NCBI RefSeq assembly: GCF_903642095.1
Contig: NZ_CAHJWD020000334.1
Coordinates: forward strand, 1-9,867
Origin: Bathymodiolus brooksi thiotrophic gill symbiont
Lineage (GTDB): Bacteria; Pseudomonadota; Gammaproteobacteria; PS1; Pseudothioglobaceae
DNA: 9,867 bases
Reading direction: 5' to 3'
Of the stretch, positions 7,281 through 9,867 are shown in pieces. The notes below the pieces were generated by a model. The model worked only from the letters and a program-made list of their open reading frames with translations. It was not told the DNA's origin and made no database searches. The stretch's first letter is position 1, and each line of letters begins with the position of its first letter. The translations under genes were made by a program, and so were the position numbers.

Positions 7281-8534
7281 TTAGCTGTAAACAGGATGTT
7301 TGGCACAAAGTGTAGCAACCTTGATTTTAACTTCATCAATAACTGCTTGATTATCTAAGTCATCACAAATATCACACATCCACCCTGCTAATTCAATACA
7401 ATCCACTTCATTAAACCCTCGTGTTGTTACTGCTGGCGTGCCAATACGAATCCCACTGGTAATAAAAGGAGACTGCGGGTCATTCGGCACAGCATTCATA
7501 TTAACAGTAATATACGCCTTACTCAAAGCCGCATCCACTGCCTTACCCGTTAGCCCTTGGTCAATAAAACTCACTAGAAATAAATGGTCATCCGTGCCGC
7601 CTGACACCACATTAAACCCTCGTTTAATAAAGGTATTCGCCATTGCTTGTGCATTTACCTTAACTTGTTTTTGATACACCTTATACTCATCACTCATCGC
7701 CTCTTTAAAGCTTACTGCCTTAGCAGCAATAATATGCATCAACGGCCCGCCTTGAATCCCTGGAAAAATTGCCGAATTAAGTTTTTTCTCAATGTCCACA
7801 TTGGCTTTAGCCAAAATCAACCCTCCACGAGGCCCACGCAAAGTTTTGTGTGTCGTCGTCGTCGTAACATCAGCAATACCAACAGGCGATGGATACTCCC
7901 CTACTGCAATCAAACCTGCAACATGTGCCATATCCACCATAAGATAAGCACCAACCGAATCAGCAATATCTCTAAACCGCTGCCAATCCACCACACGAGA
8001 ATACGCTGAAAAGCCTGCAATAATCATCTTTGGTTGATGTGCTTTTGCAAGCTGCTCAACCTGTTCATAATCAATTTCACCCGTTGCCTCATTCAAACCA
8101 TACTGAACCGCATTAAAATTCTTACCCGAAAAACTCGGTGCTGCACCATGTGTCAAATGCCCACCATGTGCCAAACTCATCCCTAAAATCGTATCCCCCG
8201 GCACTAACAACGCCTGAAAAACTGCCGCATTCGCCTGTGAACCAGAATGTGGCTGCACATTCGCATAATCTGCACCAAACAACTTCTTAGCACGGTCAAT
8301 CGCCAACTGCTCCACCACATCCACATGCTCACACCCGCCATAATATCGCTTGTGCGGATACCCTTCAGCATACTTATTAGTCAACTGCGACCCCTGTGCC
8401 TCCATCACGGCTGGCGAAGTATAGTTTTCACTAGCAATCAATTCAACATGTGCCTCTTGGCGTGCTTCTTCTTTGGCAATTGCCTCTGCAATATCACTAT
8501 CTACCTCGGCTAAAGTTTGGGATTTATCAAACAT
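7281..8534 (-). CDS. glyA: serine hydroxymethyltransferase GlyA
   Basis: GlyA is a cytosolic PLP enzyme that converts serine and tetrahydrofolate to glycine and 5,10-methylene-THF, the main one-carbon source for purine, thymidylate and methionine synthesis. Seen: 417 residues, the same length as E. coli GlyA. Family motifs are intact: [10 protein letters not shown] (31-40), [13 protein letters not shown] (55-67), QPHSGSQAN (94-102), VDMAHVAGL (200-208), [15 protein letters not shown] with the PLP lysine at K230, and [14 protein letters not shown] (360-373). The Thr run is encoded by an ACG-type triplet tract, and its length fits the family. It is the first gene of glyA-nrdR-radA, with a good promoter and a strong AAGGAG ribosome site. 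Nothing is truncated or unusual. Confidence 0.98.
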   Translation of the reverse strand: MFDKSQTLAEVDSDIAEAIAKEEARQEAHVELIASENYTSPAVMEAQGSQLTNKYAEGYPHKRYYGGCEHVDVVEQLAIDRAKKLFGADYANVQPHSGSQANAAVFQALLVPGDTILGMSLAHGGHLTHGAAPSFSGKNFNAVQYGLNEATGEIDYEQVEQLAKAHQPKMIIAGFSAYSRVVDWQRFRDIADSVGAYLMVDMAHVAGLIAVGEYPSPVGIADVTTTTTHKTLRGPRGGLILAKANVDIEKKLNSAIFPGIQGGPLMHIIAAKAVSFKEAMSDEYKVYQKQVKVNAQAMANTFIKRGFNVVSGGTDDHLFLVSFIDQGLTGKAVDAALSKAYITVNMNAVPNDPQSPFITSGIRIGTPAVTTRGFNEVDCIELAGWMCDICDDLDNQAVIDEVKIKVATLCAKHPVYS

Positions 8535-8538
8535 AATT

Positions 8539-8544
8539 CTCCTT
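8539..8544 (-). promoter_or_regulatory. strong ribosome binding site of glyA
   Basis: AAGGAG on the minus strand ends 4 nt before the ATG at 8534. It fixes this start and suggests high expression, in contrast to nrdR and radA, which show no such site. Confidence 0.85.
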
Positions 8545-8579
8545 GTTGTTTATATAATATTTAAAATTTTAAAGAATTT

Positions 8580-8608
8580 ATTTTAACGCACAAACACATA
8601 ATTGTTAA
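8580..8608 (-). promoter_or_regulatory. sigma70-type promoter of the glyA-nrdR-radA operon
   Basis: On the minus strand TTAACA (complement of 8603-8608) and TAAAAT (complement of 8580-8585) each match five of six consensus bases and are separated by the ideal 17 bp. Transcription would start near 8573, about 39 nt before the ATG. The 14-bp palindrome TTTAAAATTTTAAA (8560-8573) lies at the predicted start. No clear NrdR box was recognised. Confidence 0.6.
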
Positions 8609-8669
8609 CACAAAACTCAACCTCTCATACAATAAAAACGCCACTGCATAATTCAAGCAAATCTTACTC

Positions 8670-8704
8670 AAAAAAAAGCCCCGTTTTTACGGGGTTTTTT
8701 TTTT
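8670..8704. terminator. bidirectional intrinsic terminator between the surface-protein gene and glyA
   Basis: The stem CCCCGT (8679-8684) / ACGGGG (8689-8694) has a TTTT loop. It is extended by a G-U pair and flanked by A8 (8670-8677) and T10 (8695-8704). On the minus strand it ends the surface-protein transcript 19 nt after its stop codon and insulates the glyA promoter. The plus-strand orientation is equally good, although no plus-strand gene precedes it nearby. Confidence 0.88.
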
Positions 8705-8725
8705 GTTTGTTTTATTTACTTATTA

Positions 8726-8833
8726 AACAAATCGGCGTTTTCTTCTGATTAGATAATAAGCACTTAACACTATTAACAAAATAAAGCCCATATCAAATCT
8801 AGCTGGAGCATTAGGATTGTAAACACAACCACC
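8726..8833 (-). other. C-terminal sorting signal resembling JDVT-CTERM
   Basis: The last 36 residues begin GGC, then NPNAPARFD, a hydrophobic helix (MGFILLIVLSAYYLI) and the basic end RRKRR. A Gly-rich stretch with one Cys, a short N-P/ARFD motif, a single membrane span and an Arg-rich end are what I remember for the JDVT-CTERM sorting domain, which co-occurs with a dedicated CPBP-type glutamic intramembrane protease. The Cys (complement of 8825-8827) would be the processing or lipid-attachment site. GlyGly-CTERM and MYXO-CTERM are alternatives, but the ARFD motif favours JDVT. No processing protease gene is in the window. Confidence 0.6.
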
Positions 8834-8894
8834 ACTACTACCGCTAGAATCTGCAGAATCTGAGGGTAGAAGTAGGTGTTGCGATTGAAATAGT

Positions 8895-9218
8895 GCTTGC
8901 AACCACACCATTGGCATCACCAGTGTTATCGGATTGAGTGCCATCGGTATCGTTTGCACCGCCATCTTTGATGGTTAATTTAAGGCAAGTTGCACCTGTG
9001 ATTAATCCAGCCTCCCAACTATCATCAGTGCAAGTTGCACTTGTTTTTGATTGGATTATATTATTAGCATCAACTTCAAAATTAGCCCAGCCAGTTGCTA
9101 ATGAATACCTACGAAACTCTAACTCTTTAGGGATTATGGCAGTAAGTTCAATAATCACTTCGGTGGTAGCACCAACAGCACTTAAGCCTTCAATGACATA
9201 ATCGTAAATATCTCCAGT
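8895..9218 (-). other. domain resembling choice-of-anchor U
   Basis: This stretch of about 108 residues starts near GDIYDYVIEGL, continues with VIIELTAIIPKELEFRRYS and GWANFEVD, and ends with LTIKDGGANDTDG followed by GDANGVV. As I recall it, the choice-of-anchor U pattern is a beta sandwich with a 'Y-K/R-Y' strand, a 'W..F' strand and the ending 'L-T-D-G-G-x-G-D-x-D-G-x-A-N-G-V'. The match is good, except that an insert of about seven residues (TQSDNTG) breaks the last loop. The domain is typically found just before interchangeable C-terminal anchors, which fits the tail here. Confidence 0.6.
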
Positions 9219-9867
9219 GGACATTGTATCGCTGGTGTTATCAGTCAAATTATTCCCTGTAACATAAGTTTCCATTTGAGTAAGGGTTAAGCGTCCAGAA
9301 TCTTTGCCCATTTTTCCCATAACGCCTAGCAATATCCTAGTGTCTACTGGGCTGGTGATTTTTTTATTCGTTCCTGCAAGTAATTCATTGTTACTATGTC
9401 CTGATTCTTCGCTATCGGAAATACCATTGTTATTTACATCTGTCCAATCGCTAGGACGAGTATCAACCAATTCAAGTTTCAAAACTCTTTCTGATGAATG
9501 TGTGTTGGCTGTAGCCTTTAATGTAATGGTTAGAATACCAATATCTATATTAGCAGAATTAAAAACAAAAACTACATCATTGTCCTCACTTGTATCAGTA
9601 ACATTGAAATTGTTACTCCATTCATAAGTTTTTGCGATTACTGTAGCGTGGACAGTAACGGCTCCACCTGTTTTACTAATCACCCGACCTTGATTGTTAC
9701 CTTGAGTTATGGTGAATTGCTTAATCACTGGAGTAATGTCGGGGACACTGGTTATTACGGCAATAGTAAAGGCTTTTGTGGTAGGGGCGTTAGTGCCGTC
9801 ATCGGCAGTGATATTGATATCCATATTGCCAACAGTGTCAATAATGGCATTGGTTTTTAACTTTCGG

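Larger units (their letters stand above)
8723..9867 (-). pseudogene. large surface protein with choice-of-anchor U-like domain and JDVT-CTERM-like tail, frameshifted; 5' part outside window
   Basis: The reading frame is open from the window edge at 9867 to TAG at 8844-8846. The true C-terminus (stop TAA 8723-8725) lies in another frame, so the gene is split by a +1-type shift near 8864-8866. Dropping one C from the coding-strand CCC run joins ...SIATPTST directly to SDSADSSGSSGGC. Seen in order: a Thr/Val-rich cadherin/Ig-like region with ADDGTN near 9797-9800 and strand-like repeats to about 9460; a calcium-loop-like DVNNNGISDSEE (9405-9440); a domain resembling choice-of-anchor U (8895-9218); a Ser/Gly linker; and a Cys-containing membrane anchor with RRKRR. 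Two cysteines (in SATC and GATC) may form a disulfide. Known: such proteins are exported and anchored after tail cleavage. Function is not identified; adhesion or a surface layer is a guess. It may be a true pseudogene, an assembly error, or a recoded gene. Confidence 0.7.

Noticed and set aside
7851..7866. Short triplet repeat in glyA as a possible phase-variable tract
   Set aside because: It encodes the conserved Thr run before the PLP lysine at normal family length, and changes in unit number would stay in frame but break the active site.
7647..8009. Plus-strand 120-codon frame inside glyA
   Set aside because: It is antisense to strongly conserved GlyA sequence; its His/Ile/Asn-rich composition is typical of a shadow frame.
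8846..8862. 9-nt period repeat (AGAATCTG at 8846-8853 and 8855-8862) as the cause of the frameshift
   Set aside because: A 9-nt unit keeps the reading frame, so gain or loss of a copy cannot explain the shift.
8723..8965. 80-codon minus-strand frame as a separate small membrane protein
   Set aside because: The first 34 codons are just the out-of-frame reading of the choice-of-anchor U-like domain. Only the last 46 belong to a real protein, as the frameshifted tail of the upstream gene.
9304..9860. Plus-strand frames 9304-9627 and 9648-9860
   Set aside because: They are antisense to the surface-protein gene, which has clear domain features in its own frame.
1..9867. CRISPR array, insertion sequence, prophage or integration site at tRNA-His
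   Set aside because: No repeat-spacer pattern, transposase or integrase motif, or duplicated tRNA 3' end was seen.

Overview
This window looks like chromosomal DNA of an AT-rich, Gram-negative gammaproteobacterium. The lipopolysaccharide (LPS) machinery, the classical porin start, the glyA-nrdR-radA proteins and the CCA-encoding tRNA-His all fit that class. The low GC and the style of the porin and surface protein remind me of the SUP05/Thioglobus sulfur-oxidiser group, including mussel symbionts. That placement is an inference from memory, not a search result.

Left part (1-4404), cell envelope. A porin-like outer-membrane protein reads leftward off the window edge. Its promoter region carries a near-perfect palindrome. 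Divergent from it are lptG, an LPS export permease, and, 4 nt after it, a phosphoethanolamine transferase of the EptA/MCR family that decorates lipid A. This pair meets uppP (undecaprenyl-diphosphatase) tail to tail, and the two stop codons overlap by 4 bp. LptG exports LPS, the transferase modifies it in the periplasm, and UppP recycles the lipid carrier for O-antigen and peptidoglycan. The partner permease gene lptF is not next to lptG.

Middle (4405-8700), housekeeping. A small exported DUF3108 protein is followed by tRNA-His(GUG) and a strong, probably bidirectional terminator. On the minus strand lies a tight operon glyA-nrdR-radA (serine hydroxymethyltransferase, ribonucleotide-reductase repressor, DNA-repair ATPase). 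It has a good sigma70-type promoter before glyA. A 10-bp tandem duplication lies exactly at the nrdR/radA junction.

Right part (8670-9867), surface protein. After another bidirectional terminator comes the 3' part of a large minus-strand gene for a secreted, repeat-type surface protein. It shows a cadherin/Ig-like region, a calcium-loop motif, a domain resembling 'choice-of-anchor U', and a C-terminal Cys-containing sorting tail resembling JDVT-CTERM. The tail is in a different frame from the rest, so this copy is either frameshifted, mis-sequenced or recoded. This is the most unusual part of the window. No CRISPR array, insertion sequence or prophage gene was seen.
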